64,000 nt of DNA, from positions 3,560,295-3,624,294 of the forward strand of contig JAEVLN010000002.1 in assembly GCA_018350325.1 (NCBI GenBank), written 5' to 3'. How positions within the stretch are numbered: the first letter of the stretch is position 1; each line of letters starts with the position of its first letter. The DNA comes from Globodera rostochiensis (lineage: Eukaryota > Nematoda > Chromadorea > Rhabditida > Heteroderidae). Below are positions 1-11,301 of this stretch, in pieces. Under the pieces are notes generated by a model, which was not told the DNA's origin, did no database searches, and was given only the letters and a program-made list of their open reading frames with translations. Both the position numbers and the translations under genes were made by a program.

Positions 1-865
1 ATTATATCTTCCGTCCGTCCGTCCGTCCGTCCGTCATCAACCTTTCCCCTCCCCCCCTCCCCCCACTTTTCCCCAATTCCATTCATTTTGTATTCGCAAA
101 CATCGACGGAGCATCGGCGTCATTTTTCTCGCATTGTCAGAGAAATTTGTTGGTTGGCTGCGCATGGAAACGATGGAAACAATGAAACGCTTAAAATAAA
201 GGCACCGACGACCCCTCCGGGGAAAGGGGGGGGGAGGGGGGTACGGTATTGAGAAGGAAAGGAGGGGGGGGGGGGGATTTAATGGTGAAAGGATGGCACC
301 CAAACGGAGACAACGCAACAATTGATGCGTGCCTCAAAGAACGGCTGCCGCCGCTGCTTTGTCCGTCCCTGCACAAAAGAAAAACGGAAACAAAAATAAA
401 TCCCTCAAAGGAAGTAATTAATTGGCCATTTTATTATTCCATTCCGGAGACCAAAGGCTTTCCCGCCCACCTCGCGTTAATCGGTGGCCCGAACCCAAAA
501 ATAAATTTGGAATAATTATTCTGCCGAAGTGAAAATAATATAATAATCTGATAACGCTTCATTCCCGGCCAAAGCCACCACTTTTGCCTAATTTGTAAGC
601 GACAAAAAAGGAAACATCCCTCGAGGGGAGGGAGGCTTAAGCCCGAAATGGGCTTTTGGCGGCACCACGCGACCAATTTTCTGATTAGCCTAAAATACCA
701 CAATAGTAATGCACCATTTTTGTAGCAAAGCGTAAATCTGCGAATTTTGCAGATAATAAAAAAGGAAAATATAAAACCCATGAACATTGGTAAAAGCTAA
801 AAGTGGAAAATTATTTACGTAAGTATGGGAAAATGTGATCCTTCGGTTACAATTAACGCGTCGGG
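1..865. other. Gene-free spacer, low complexity
   Basis: No convincing gene is visible. The stretch begins with a short tandem of CCGT units (about 12-34) and holds G and C homopolymers at about 220-280. The open frames here are translations of these runs and show no domain or splice structure. Confidence 0.5.
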
Positions 866-1027
866 GACACCCGGGTTCGGGGGGACAGACCCAACCAAAA
901 CTGGTGGGAATTGGGGACACCCGGGTTCGGGGGGGGGGGGACAGACCCAACCAAAACTGGTGGGAATTGGGGACACCCGGGTTCGGGGGGGGGGGGGGAC
1001 AGACCCAACCAAAACTGGTGGGAATTA
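866..1027. repeat. Minisatellite, about 50 bp x 3
   Basis: Three head-to-tail copies contain GGGGACACCCGGGTTCGGGG followed by a variable G run, then ACAGACCCAACCAAAACTGG and TGGGAATT. The copies differ mainly in G-run length (about 6, 12 and 14). This suggests slippage inside the G tract on top of unit duplication. The Pro/Gly-rich frames here on both strands are shadows of the repeat. Confidence 0.85.
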
Positions 1028-2460
1028 AATAATGTAAAATAATTTGCTTTTAATTTCAGGTGAAAAAGGTTAAGGGCAAATGCGTGCGTCTTCACGGGGG
1101 CCAAAGCGCGTGCCAAAGTGCGGACTATTTGGACCCGGTGAATGAGGATTGCATGTTCGCATAAGGAGGAGAGAGAAACTGGACAATGTGAAGACAGACA
1201 AACAGAAACAATATTTGAATCAATTTCGAAACGAAAGTTTTGCACTCAATCCCTCTCTCCAGTTCTCCGAGCATATTTCATAACTTTTGATCTAATTAAA
1301 ACGTGTATCCCCCCCCCCAATCCCAAAAGCGTCATAATAAACCAATTGTTCACAAATTTCTCTCTGATTTGCTAAATGTGCAAAATGATTGGTTGTTTCT
1401 TTTTATTGTCCCTTTTATTGTCTTAATGATCTCATTGTAATAGCGTCAACAATCAATCAGAGCTCTTTGAGGTCCTCCTTCGCGCTGCTTTTTTAGCCAC
1501 ATATCATTCAGCCCAATTAAATATTAGCATCTTATTTATAATGTGTGAAATTAATTGTTAGCAGTCCACTATTAAAAGAAAAGTTAATTCGAATTGCTAA
1601 AAGATTAGTTTAAATTATGCTCGAGAGTCTCGAGTCTTTGCTTGAGAGTCTCGAGTCTTTGCTCCAGAGTCTCGAGTTCTATTCCCGAGAGTAGTTAATC
1701 ATTACTAATATCATTTTTTGTCGGTTAAACAAGACTTTTCGGACATAATCGGGCATTTTTGCCTGCTAAATGAGGCTTTTGAGTTTTTATTTGAGAACCC
1801 TGCCTGAAGATGGCGTTTTTGGTGAAAATTCGCTTATTTCTCCGGACGAATCTCCTTTTGAGAAAAAAAAGAGTTTGGGCCCTATTTAAACCGGGTTTTT
1901 CCCCGGTACTGAAGTGCCACTTTTGCACTGGGACTCAGTCGGTATCCAAATGGCCTCTGATCGGCTTGCTCACGCCTAGATCGATTTGTCTCAGCGAGCT
2001 ATCAATTAGGGAACAGGACGTTTGGGCCCTAATTTGTAAGGACGTTTGGACCTGTTTGGGCCCAGGAATGCACATTAAATGAAAATCCTTTTCACATTTA
2101 CGCACTTTTTACATCTTTGCTACAAATTAGGTATGCTATTTTTTTACATTAATTACGGTCCACTATTTATAGCCTTTCATGATACGGCTTGCGACTCTAC
2201 ACACGTGTCCTGCAAACGCAGTGTATAAGCTCAGCTTAGGGTGGCTTAGGCTTAAGCCTAATAAGGAAAACCAGCCTTTTTTAAAAAGATTTTGAGGCCA
2301 AAATTGATTTTTGAAATTTTGAAAAAATGTTTGAATTTGGGCCCGGGGTTAGAAATTGGAGATTCGGATTCTACGCCCTCGAAAATTTGGAGTCTTCTTG
2401 GGTTTTCAAGAAATTACCAAATAAACTCCTAAATTTCTTGTAAATTTTCAGATTTAATTA
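1028..2460. other. Gene-free AT-rich spacer with short tandem at 1619-1690
   Basis: No gene is recognised. At 1619-1690 a motif around GAGAGTCTCGAGTCTTTGCT is repeated about three times; it contains the self-complementary GAGTCTCGAGTC core. From about 2280 to 2420 the text resembles fragments at 3618-3975 and 47160-47230 (phrases like TTCGAATTCGGGTCCGG and GATTCGGATTCTACGCCC), so it is probably a decayed copy of a dispersed repeat. Confidence 0.45.
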
Positions 2461-2477
2461 CCCGTTACCCGTATTCA

Positions 2478-3345
2478 ACGGTCGGGGTCAGTTCGGCGCA
2501 GCCGGTTCGGCGCGGCCAGTTCGGCGCGGTTTTTTCGGCGCCGTCCCATTTTGGCGCCGGCCAGTTCGGCGCCGCTGGTAATTTGGACATTTTGGCGCCG
2601 TTATGCACTTTTTAATTACAAAAGCCTAAATGAGCTTAGGCTTAGGCCTAAACCTAAGCCAGCTTAGGCCTAAGCTTAGGCCTAGGCTTAAAAGCTGTTT
2701 TATTAACGGATAATCGACAATCATTAAAAATTGCGGCCCCCAACGGAAAATTTTTTTAAAAATTTAAATGAATGTTTTCTAGGTAAAAGTATGCGTATAA
2801 TACGAATCGCAGCTTGGATTTAGCTAATATCAACCCCGAACCCAAATTCAAACAGTTGGTAGAACAAATCCCCCTACATCTAAATTTTTTTTTGAAAAAA
2901 GTTTAAAAGATATTTCTAAAAGTTTTCGGCGTCGTATATCCGAATCTGACTATACCCCGACCCAATTTCAAATCAGACCCAAATTCGAATAATTTTAGAA
3001 ATTAATTTTTTTCATAAATCAACCGAAATTTTGATGAGGAGAAGCATGTGGTCAGACGCAGTTAGCAAAAATTAATTTTAATTTAAGTTTTGGATGCACG
3101 CAAAAACATTAGGAACTAGGATTAAAGTGATTTTTTGAATAAAAACAATTTTATTATTAAAATTTGTCGGCGCCAAAATGTCCAAATTACCAGCGCCGAA
3201 CTGGTCGCGCCGAACTGGCCGGCGCCAAAACGGGACGGCGCCGAAACGGGACGGCGCCGAAAAAACCGCGCCGAACCGGCCGCGCCGAACCGGCCGCGCC
3301 GAACCGGCCGCGCCGAACCGGCCGCGCCGAACTGACCGGACCCGG
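2478..3345. mobile_element. Foldback element with GGCGC-motif arms
   Basis: Two arms made of reiterated TTCGGCGC / GCGCCGAA units face each other. The left arm (about 2478-2600) ends with GGTAATTTGGACATTTTGGC; the right arm (about 3168-3345) begins with the complement of that phrase. The arms differ in copy number, the right one carrying several extra CGCGCCGAACCGGC units. A stray piece of the same arm occurs at 52029-52065. No transposase reading frame lies between the arms, so it is called non-autonomous. I could not define a target-site duplication. Confidence 0.7.
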
Positions 3346-3360
3346 TATTCAATGAACTGG

Positions 3361-4640
3361 TAAATACCCAACTCGCTTTTGGCCAACTCGCTTTTGACCC
3401 GACTCGCTTTTTTTGGGACGACTCGCTTTTTAGTAAGAAAAAAGCATTTATGAGTGGAAGTAGAAGCTTTTATGCAACTTTTTAAGTGTATTCGGGGGTT
3501 AATAAGATCACTGATCACATCACAATATGACATCAGATTTATCATAAGACATCATCTAATCTATGATTTCGACTTATTTTTTTGTAAAAAAATTTTATTT
3601 TTTTTCCAAAGTCGCTAAAAAAGTGTTTCTAAGGGTATTCGGGGGCGTAGAATCCGAATCTGGCATTTATATAGACTAATTTTGAACTACGGATCCAAAT
3701 TCGAACAATTTTTTAAAATGGTTTTTAGCCGCATTTATTTGCTTGTAACTTCCTTCGAAGTGGTTTCTGCGGAATTTTTTTGCAGATTCGTGCTCAGCTC
3801 AATGAGAAGAATCGATTAGTATATGAATTGCGCGGTTTTGTTCCATTACCATAAATCGATTTTTGAAAATTTTGAGATTTGTAAAAATGTTCGAATTCGG
3901 ATCCGTAGTTCAAAATTGGTCTGTATAAATGCCAGATTCGGATTCTACGCCCCCCGAATACCCCTAAAAACAGCTTTTTCTCAACTTTGAAAAAAAAAAA
4001 GAATTTTTAATTTTTTTATAAAAATTTAGATGTCGAAATCATAGATTAGATGATGTCTTATGATAAATCTGATGTCATATTCGTGATCAGTGATCTTATT
4101 AACCCCCGAATACACTTAAAAAGTTGCATAAAAGCTTCTACTTCCACTCATAAATGCTTTTTTCTTACTAAAAAGCGAGTCGTCCCAAAAAAAGCGAATC
4201 GTCCCAAAAAAAGCGAATCGTCCCAAAAAAAGCGAGTCGTCCCAAAAAAAGCGAATCGTCCCAAAAAAAGCGAGTCGTCCCAAAAAAAGCGAATCGTCCC
4301 AAAAAAAGCGAGTCGCCCCAAAAAAAGCGAATCGTCCCAAAAAAAGCGAATCGTCCCAAAAAAAGCGAATCGTCCCAAAAAAAGCGAGTCGTCCCAAAAA
4401 AAGCGAATCGTCCCAAAAAAAGCGAGTCGTCCCAAAAAAAGCGAATCGTCCCAAAAAAGCGAATCGTCCCAAAAAAAGCGAGTCGTCCCAAAAAAAGCGA
4501 ATCGTCCCAAAAAAAGCGAATCGTCCCAAAAAAAGCGAATCGTCCCCAAAAAAGCGAATCGTCCCAAAAAAAGCGAATCGTCCCAAAAAAGCGAATCGTC
4601 CCAAAAAAAGCGAATCGGGTCAAAAGCGAGTTGGGGTCTT
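3361..4640. mobile_element. Large foldback element with 19-bp satellite arm
   Basis: A long palindrome is centred near 3800. Bases about 3365-3720 are complementary to about 3885-4640. Inner landmarks are GGCATTTATATAGACTAATT on the left and its near complement at about 3915-3945, then the GATGTCTTATGATAAATCTG block at about 4053 and its complement near 3535. The right arm has expanded into about 25 copies of a 18-19 bp unit (AAAAAAAGCGAATCGTCCC, alternating GCGAATCG/GCGAGTCG) at about 4170-4620. The left arm has only three or four copies. Lys/Ser- and Phe-rich frames here are shadows of the satellite. It is nested beside the element at 2478-3345. Confidence 0.85.
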
Positions 4641-5342
4641 GTCCAATGAACTACCCCGAGTTGTGGGTTAGGTTACCCTCAGCTGCGGGTAAGATTGCTA
4701 CCCTGGGTCGGACCAGGGTAAGCACTCGACCTAGCTTCCTTTCAAATTAATTTTAAAATATTCAAAAGTCATTAAAAATAAATTCAAGAGTGGGACTAAT
4801 AAAATAAAATCTGCTCTTACCTAACATAAATTTTATTTTTAATTGTTTGAATAAATATCTTTGAATTAAAGTTAATGCAATTTTTTGCAGCAATCTAATT
4901 TGTAAGAGAAAATTAGCATAAATCGAGAAAACAATTTTGTTTATAAAAGAATGCAGATTTTATCTCTTTTAAACAAAGTTGTTTATTGATTTTAAAAAAT
5001 ATTTAGGGCTTTTTTCGGCATACGGAGACGAATCCAGACCGGGGAAATAACTGACTTTAAACTTAACCGATTCAAATTTTCTAAAAACCATTCGAAAGCT
5101 CTTGTTGAGAAAGCTATCATTAAGCTAAAACTTTGCGATTGGACAATGTTAAAAAAAGTTATGGCCAGAACACTCTGTTCTGGATTCGGTTCTGTTGCCT
5201 TTTTTCCAATGGTATTCAAAGAAGCGGGTAACGGTTCAGGTTACCCGCAGCTGAGGGTAAATAAGTGAGTATCGGGTAAATTGAATACGAGTTAACCCGC
5301 AGTTGAGGGTAAGGTTACCCGGGTAGCCTTACCTGCCAGAAG
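4641..5342. repeat. Spacer with inverted GTTACCC/GGGTAA repeats
   Basis: No gene is seen. Motifs such as GGTTACCCTCAGCTGCGGGT (about 4670-4690) recur at about 5240-5260 and 5300-5320 as GGTTACCCGCAGCTGAGGGT and variants. They probably mark ends of another foldback element enclosing AT-rich filler. Confidence 0.5.
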
Positions 5343-6232
5343 GTTCGGTCGGTACTATTCGGTAAAGTACCGAAAAAGTACCGGTACCGAATAGTACCGA
5401 GAAAAATTGTCGGTACTTTTTCGGTTTTCGGTACCAAAATTTTTTAGAGTAATCTTTTAACAAAAACTCGTATTTTGGAAATTTTGGCTTTATCAAATGT
5501 TTATAAATGAGTTTGGAAAGTTTTGAGTTTCAAGAAAATCAGAATTTCGGCCTGTTCTTGTTCTGTGGCAGGATTTTTAATTTTTAAGTTTTTTGTTTAG
5601 TTTGAAGGGGGAGGGCAGGGTCGGCGGTGCCGATAGGCGCCGCCGAGAAAATTTACATTTTTTGATGGGATTTGTTAAGAAAAATGACCCAAAAGTGCAT
5701 CACAGAAGAGCAAAAAAATGATCAGAAAAAAAATAAATATACTTTTCTCGGTCTGAGTCTTTTCTTTACTATAAAATGTTCCTTATTTCTATTTTTTGAC
5801 ACCAGCATTATTTAGCGAATTTTTTAATGTTAAGTAAATTCGCTGAAGCAAAAAATAAAAAATTTCTAGGTTACCTAATATTTTCAATCAAAAGAATAAA
5901 AAGGAATTTCACTCAAGGACTCGAACTTAGACAAAATAGAGTTTCGACAAACAGTTTAACCACTGAGCTACGTGAGACTTTACAGATTAATTGAAAACAT
6001 TCAAATATATTACTTTTTTCGGGACTCAAATTTTGTTCGGTCGGTACCTCCGGTTCTCCAAAAAGTAAAGTTTCGGTCGGTTCTTTTCGGTAAAATACCG
6101 AAAAAGTACCGGTACCGAAATGTATCGGTACTTTTCGAAAAAGTTCGGTCGGTACTATTCGGTAAAGTACCGATGCCTGAGTACTGAATAGTACCGAAAA
6201 AGCGTCGGTATTTCCCGTACCGACCGAACACT
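5343..6232. mobile_element. Foldback element with GGTACCG-type arms
   Basis: The left end reads GTTCGGTCGGTACTATTCGG and continues with reiterated GTACCGAA/TTCGGTAC words to about 5440. The right side (about 6035-6232) carries the same words and ends in GTACCGACCGAAC, the complement of the left end. The middle is AT-rich and contains a copy of the GGTGCCGATAGGCGCCGCCG core (about 5625-5650) and a tRNA-like segment (5905-5985). No transposase frame is visible and no clear target duplication was found. Confidence 0.65.
5905..5985 (-). repeat. tRNA-like segment (SINE or tRNA pseudogene)
   Basis: Read on the minus strand, the sequence has a good Pol III A box (TAGCTCAGTGG) and, about 40 bases on, a B box (AGTTCGAGTCC). 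The acceptor ends do not pair properly and no clean anticodon arm forms. I therefore call it a tRNA-derived fragment, probably a SINE head or decayed tRNA, rather than a working tRNA. Confidence 0.55.
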
Positions 6233-6335
6233 AGTTTTAATGCTAACCAAATCTTTAATGGGGCAATTTGATGTTTATTCAATTGTTAACCAAATCGGCG
6301 AGGGGTTTTAGTTGGAGGATTTTTAGTACCTATTA

Positions 6336-7291
6336 GGCTACCGGTCCGAAGGTCGAAAACTCCGAAGGTCGAAAATCCCAAGGTCGAAAAGTCCGAAGGT
6401 CGAAAAGAACAAAAACAGTCCGAAGGTCGAATAGAACAATAATAGTCCGAAGGTCGAAATTCCGAAGGTCGAAAAATCCGAAGGTCGAAAAGAACAAAAA
6501 CTATCCGAAGGTCGAATAGAACAAATTTAAGCCGAAGGTCGAAAAAAATAAATTTAAGGCGAAGGTCGAAAAAAATAAATTCAGTATGAAGGTCGAATTA
6601 ATAGAAGAGCGTATATTTTACGCATTTTATCGGTCCGAACTTTCGGACGTCAATTAACCTAACCAAATGCTTCTGAAATTGTCATTCCGCATGAACTCGG
6701 AACTCGAGACGGGATTACCGTAAGTTTTTTGATGATATTTTGGCTTCACGTGAAAAAGCAATATTCGATCAATATTACCTTTTTGTAATTTGGTGTTTTT
6801 TGAACAATCTTAAGATCAAAATTTTTGGAAAATTTTGAGATTTCGGAAAATGTTCAAATTCGGGTCCGGGATTAAGAAATGGCTGAAAAGGAGGTTAGAT
6901 TCAGATTCTACGCCCCCGAAAAGCCCAAAAATTTGATTGTGGTTCTGTATTCCAACCAATTTACAATGGGTCTGGATTCGGACCGTTCTGGATTCGGTTC
7001 GGTAGCCATTGACATTTATAGAAAATCGTAACGTTATCTTAACTTTTACCTATATGCAAAAAATTCGTACTTTATTGGTAAACGTGTTTTTTATTTTCTA
7101 TTCGACCTTCGGAATTTCGACCTTCAGAATTTCGACCCTCGGCTTAAATTTGTTCTATTCGACCTTCGGACTGTTTTTGTTCTTTTCGACCTTCGGATTT
7201 TTCGACCTTGGGAGTTTCGACCTTCGGACTGTTTTAGTTCTTTTCGACCTTCGGACTGTTTTTGTTCTTTTCGACCTTCGGACCGGAAGCG
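6336..7291. mobile_element. Foldback hAT-like MITE with 8-bp target duplication
   Basis: The element is flanked by a perfect 8-bp direct repeat ACCTATTA (6328-6335 and 7292-7299). The ends are inverted: GGCTACCGGTCCGAAGGTCG on the left, and the complement of CGCTTCCGGTCCGAAGGTCG on the right. Both arms are tandem variants of a 20-35 bp unit built on TCCGAAGGTCGAAAAGAAC: about ten units at 6345-6600 and about nine inverted units at 7098-7285. There is no transposase frame inside, so movement would need an enzyme supplied in trans. The 8-bp duplication suggests the hAT superfamily; that assignment is inferred. Confidence 0.85.
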
Positions 7292-7299
7292 ACCTATTA

Positions 7300-8127
7300 T
7301 ATGTATGTCCAAATTTTACGTTTTTAGTCCCTAAAAATCTGGTCTCTATTAAAATTACGAATTAAGCATTTATCGTATTTCCCGTAACATAAACACGTAT
7401 TTTTGGCAATCTGTTTAAAACGCGTTTCCTTCTCTGTTATCCCTCGCCGCCTCCACAATTTCACAAATTTGTGCGCTTGAAGAGAATAATTGAACATGGA
7501 GAAGGCAGCAGAGAAATAGTGCAGTTTGTGGTGAGTGTAGTCGAGGCGATGGATTGATGATGATTTTCCTTACAATTCCATCCAATCAACGGGACTCGAG
7601 ACGTACACATACGCATACAACGAAGGGGGGAATTTGCGGATAAAGTCGGGGATGGATGGGTGGTGTGCTGAGTTGTGATCGTCTTCCCCCCCCCCCCATT
7701 CACCGCCGCCGCCGCACTCGTCCCAATTTTTCTCCAATTCCAACTCACCATCTTTCTTTTCCTTCCTCCATCCATCCATTCTTGACCAACTATTTTTGTG
7801 GAGCTTTCGGTCAATTCTCATACTGCACCTTTTCTCCCTCCAGCATGCATATCTTCTTATTAAACAATTCATTCATTCATTCGTTTTGTTTGATATCCTT
7901 TTACCAAAAATTTTGATCCGTCATTCGTTCTCCGTTAAATGAATGATTTTTCTTACACGTCAGCAATTTCGCTGGGCGTTGTTGGTATTATTACGACCGT
8001 TTTGATGTGTTGAATGGTTTTAGACTTTGGCAGAAGTCCTTTTTTACCATTTTAAGCTAGTTTTATTCCAATCAAAGTTCAAAATGTTTTTTTCAGGGTC
8101 GAATATTTGAGAGAGTATTGCCACAAC
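7300..8127. other. Upstream region of the PDI gene
   Basis: No gene is recognised. It contains a C run at 7686-7697 and an AT-rich stretch ending in TTTTTTTCAGGGTCGAATA (about 8088-8106) just before the PDI start. That AG could be a trans-splice (spliced-leader) or 5'-UTR intron acceptor about 30 bases upstream of the ATG; this is inference from nematode gene structure. Confidence 0.4.
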
Positions 8128-10492
8128 ATGGCTAGAATCGTCTTGTTATGCGCCCTCGTTGGACTCCTCCTCCATATTTCTGTGGTGCGGTCGTCCGAAG
8201 AATTGCCGAAAATTGAGGAAGAAGAAAATGTGCTTGTCCTGACGAAGGTCTACATTAAAACGGAGTTTTATGTTTTGTGTCATTTAAAAGTAGAGGCCGG
8301 AGAAGGAGGGTCTGGCACTTTCGTTTAATAAAACATTTCCCAATTTAGGACAACTTTGAACACGTCATCAAAACTTACGAGTTTGTTTTGGTCGAATTCT
8401 ATGCCCCGTGGTGCGGTCACTGCAAGGCGTTGGCGCCCGAATACGCCAAAGCGGCGACTCAGCTCAAAGAGGAGGAGGAGTCGTCCATAAAATTGGGCAA
8501 GGTGGACGCCACAGTCCATTCGGAATTGGCTTCAAACTTCGAAGTGCGAGGCTACCCGACGCTGAAACTCTTCAAAAACGGTTTATTAATATAACACATA
8601 AGCGTAGCGGTCTGCTATTAGGGGTTCTTAGCTCAAGAGTTGAGTTTTGGGAATGTACCAAAATTCCCGAGTTGTCTTCGCTGACTGCCCTCGTCGCCCT
8701 CCCACGCGTCTAACCTGACTAATCTCGTTTAAAACTAATTTTATCGGAATTATAAGCGATGTTTTAGGAAAGCCAACCGAATACGGAGGCGGACGAGACG
8801 CTGCCTCAATTGTGGCATGGCTTAAGAAGAAGGCCGGTCCGGTAGCTAAGGAGCTGAAGAACGCGGACGAACTGAAAGACTACAAAGATTCGGCGGAGGT
8901 TGTGGTCGTCGCCTATTTCAAGGTTAAATTTAGACGCTATCATTTTTCAAATTGCCTCTCTAAATGACAAATCATTTAAAAGCAAAGAGAATTTGTTTTT
9001 AAAAAAGCTTAGAGGGAAAGTATCAAAAACAAGGGCATTATGATGCGATATGTCTGTATTAAAACCACAAACAAAATTTGAGGACAAAGACAGTGCCGCG
9101 GCTAAAGCTTATCTGGAGGTTGCTGGAGCCATTGACGACATTCCCTTCGGCATTGTGCATGATTCGGATGTTTCTAAAGAGGCGGAGCTGAAGAAGGACG
9201 ATTCCATCACTCTTTTCAAAAAGTTCGACGATGGCCGCACGGACTTCGATGGAAAAGCGACGGATGTGGATGAGATTAAGAAGTTCGTTCAGGCCAATCG
9301 TCTGCCTCTCGTCTCCGAGTTCAGCCAGGAGACCGCCTCAGTCATTTTCGGTGGTGAAATCAAATCGCACAATTTGTAAGTCGTGAAATGAGGTAACAAT
9401 TAATTTTTTTGATTTACTAATAATCATCTTGACATTAAATAATTATATTATCCCGTTCATTATTCAGATTGTTCGTGTCCAAGGAGTCTAGCGAGTTTGA
9501 GAAGCTGGAGAGCGAATTCCGCGCTGCTGCCAAAGAGTTTAAGGGCAAGGTATTGTTTTGGAAGTTTTTGTTTTCTGCTTTGAATGAATGTTCATCGTGC
9601 GTTATTCTTCAGGTATTGTTCGTCTTCATCAATACTGACGTGGAGGACAATGCGCGCATTATGGAATTCTTTGGTCTCAGGAAGGAAGATCTTCCTGCGG
9701 TGCGTCTGATTTCACTGGAAGAGGACATGACCAAGTACAAGCCGGAGTGGAACGACATTACTACCGAAAATATTGTCAAATTCACCGCCTCCTATGTGGA
9801 TGGAAAGCTGAAGCCGCATCTGATGAGCGAGGAGGTGCCGGACGACTGGGAAAAGCAGTTGGTGAAGGTGTTGGTCGGCAAGAACTTCGAGCAGGTCGCT
9901 CGGGACGACACCAAGAACGTGCTGGTCGAGTTCTACGCGCCGTGGTGCGGACACTGCAAACAGTTGGCTCCCATCTGGGACAAGCTGGGCGAGAAGGTCA
10001 TTTACACCAATAGTTTGTTGTAACCGGGAAGCTTAAAAGATTCTTTGGAGGAACCGCGAAAAGTCCCTTTTTGTTCGTTTATAGACACATAATATAATAA
10101 AATTTGGAAACAATATTTATTTTTGCAGTACAAGGACCACGAAAATATTGTCATTGCGAAGATGGATTCCACCGCCAACGAAATTGAAGACGTAAAAATT
10201 CAATCGTTCCCGACCATCAAATACTTCCCGGCCAACTCCAAAAAGGTTATACAAGTGAACCAGAGACAACCAACACAAACAAACAATAAATTCAGGTCAT
10301 CGACTACACCGGGGAACGCACTTTGGAAGGTTTTAGGTATAACAACAAACCATTGGGTCCCCAAAAAGTGAAAAAAATTGCAGCAAATTCCTTGACTCGG
10401 GCGGCAAAGAGGGCGCAGGTCCATCGGAGGAGGAGAAGGCGGCCAAGGAGGGCGAGGAGGAGGCTGAAGACGAAGGACACACCGAACTGTGA
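8128..10492 (+). CDS. Protein disulfide isomerase (PDIA1/P4HB type)
   Basis: An ER-lumen thiol oxidoreductase that forms and rearranges disulfides and in animals also serves as the beta subunit of prolyl 4-hydroxylase. Nine exons fit in frame (8128-8247, 8349-8580, 8768-8922, 9083-9375, 9468-9549, 9613-9996, 10129-10245, 10296-10336, 10384-10492), giving about 510 residues, the normal length. A signal peptide covers about residues 1-21. The two thioredoxin active sites read APWCGHC, with CGHC at about 62-65 and 406-409. The redox-inactive b and b' domains lie between. An acidic tail of Glu/Ala/Lys leads to the ER-retention signal HTEL at the C-terminus. The chosen ATG opens directly on the signal peptide. 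Everything expected of a working enzyme is present. The least certain junction is the exon 4 acceptor, ATTTGAG at 9082. Confidence 0.95.
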
Positions 10493-11301
10493 GAAGACGA
10501 CGTGGAAAGAATGCGCCGAAAGCGATGAGTGAATGCCCTTTAAGGGGGGGGGGGTTTGATTGATGTACTTGCTACTGCGATACATCCACAGCAGATGGGG
10601 ACGAAGTCCCAAAAACTTTCGGGCAGACCTTCACTACAAAAATGGTTTTTCTCCTCATTTTCCTTTTGCTGTGTTTGTTTGACATTGTTGCGTTTTTATT
10701 TCCTCCCCTACGGCGATGGACACTTTTTCTTGTTTTTTTTTTTTTGTGTTTCTGACCTGGGTTTTTCAGCAAAAATCTGTTGTTTTCCTTATTCCCGCAA
10801 AATCCCTGAATTGACCTAACCGAATATGTATTTCGTTTTTCCATTGGACATTGACAATTTTAACTTATTAAAGTATTTCCGTATTTAGTGACTGCAAGGA
10901 TGTTGCTGTTGTCTAAGACTCAAAACTTGGTGTTGTGAACTCCGATCATTAAGAAAATATGGATCAGAGTCATCACTTTTAATGTTTCTTAGGCAGTGAA
11001 AACGCTGTTACTTTTTAGTCAATACCGGATATTCTGATAGGATTTAAAAACTCTGTGCAAAAAATTAGGCAAATCGGTGTTTTTAATAAAAAAATTCTTG
11101 TTTTCGTTGTGCGGCCAACTCGGTTTCCATTGTAACTTTTTTTGCTTAATTAAAATTCAAAGCAATATCATTTAGTGGGTTTTGAGAATTCTGTTTTTGG
11201 AAATTCATTTTCTAAAAATCTTTTTATTTCCATTTTGCTGAAATGCATCCGGATGCGGCGGCAGCGTCTTCTGCTCCAAAACCGTTAGAAGCTGCCTTAA
11301 A
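10493..11301. other. Intergenic region between PDI and CD36-like genes
   Basis: No gene is recognised. It is AT-rich with a G run just after the PDI stop (10542-10553). It lies between the convergent 3' ends of the PDI (+) and CD36-like (-) genes, so it should hold both 3' UTRs. I saw no perfect AATAAA immediately after the PDI stop; a TATTAAAG at about 10865 is a possible weak signal. Confidence 0.5.

Noticed and set aside
4170..4620. CRISPR array
   Set aside because: Units are contiguous with no unique spacers, and the setting is a eukaryotic foldback element.
4050..4649. Long Lys/Ser-rich frames (+) and Phe/Arg-rich frames (-)
   Set aside because: They are translations of the 19-bp satellite; three frames are open at once and no non-repetitive domain is attached.
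5905..5985. Functional tRNA gene
   Set aside because: A and B boxes are present, but the acceptor and anticodon stems do not pair.
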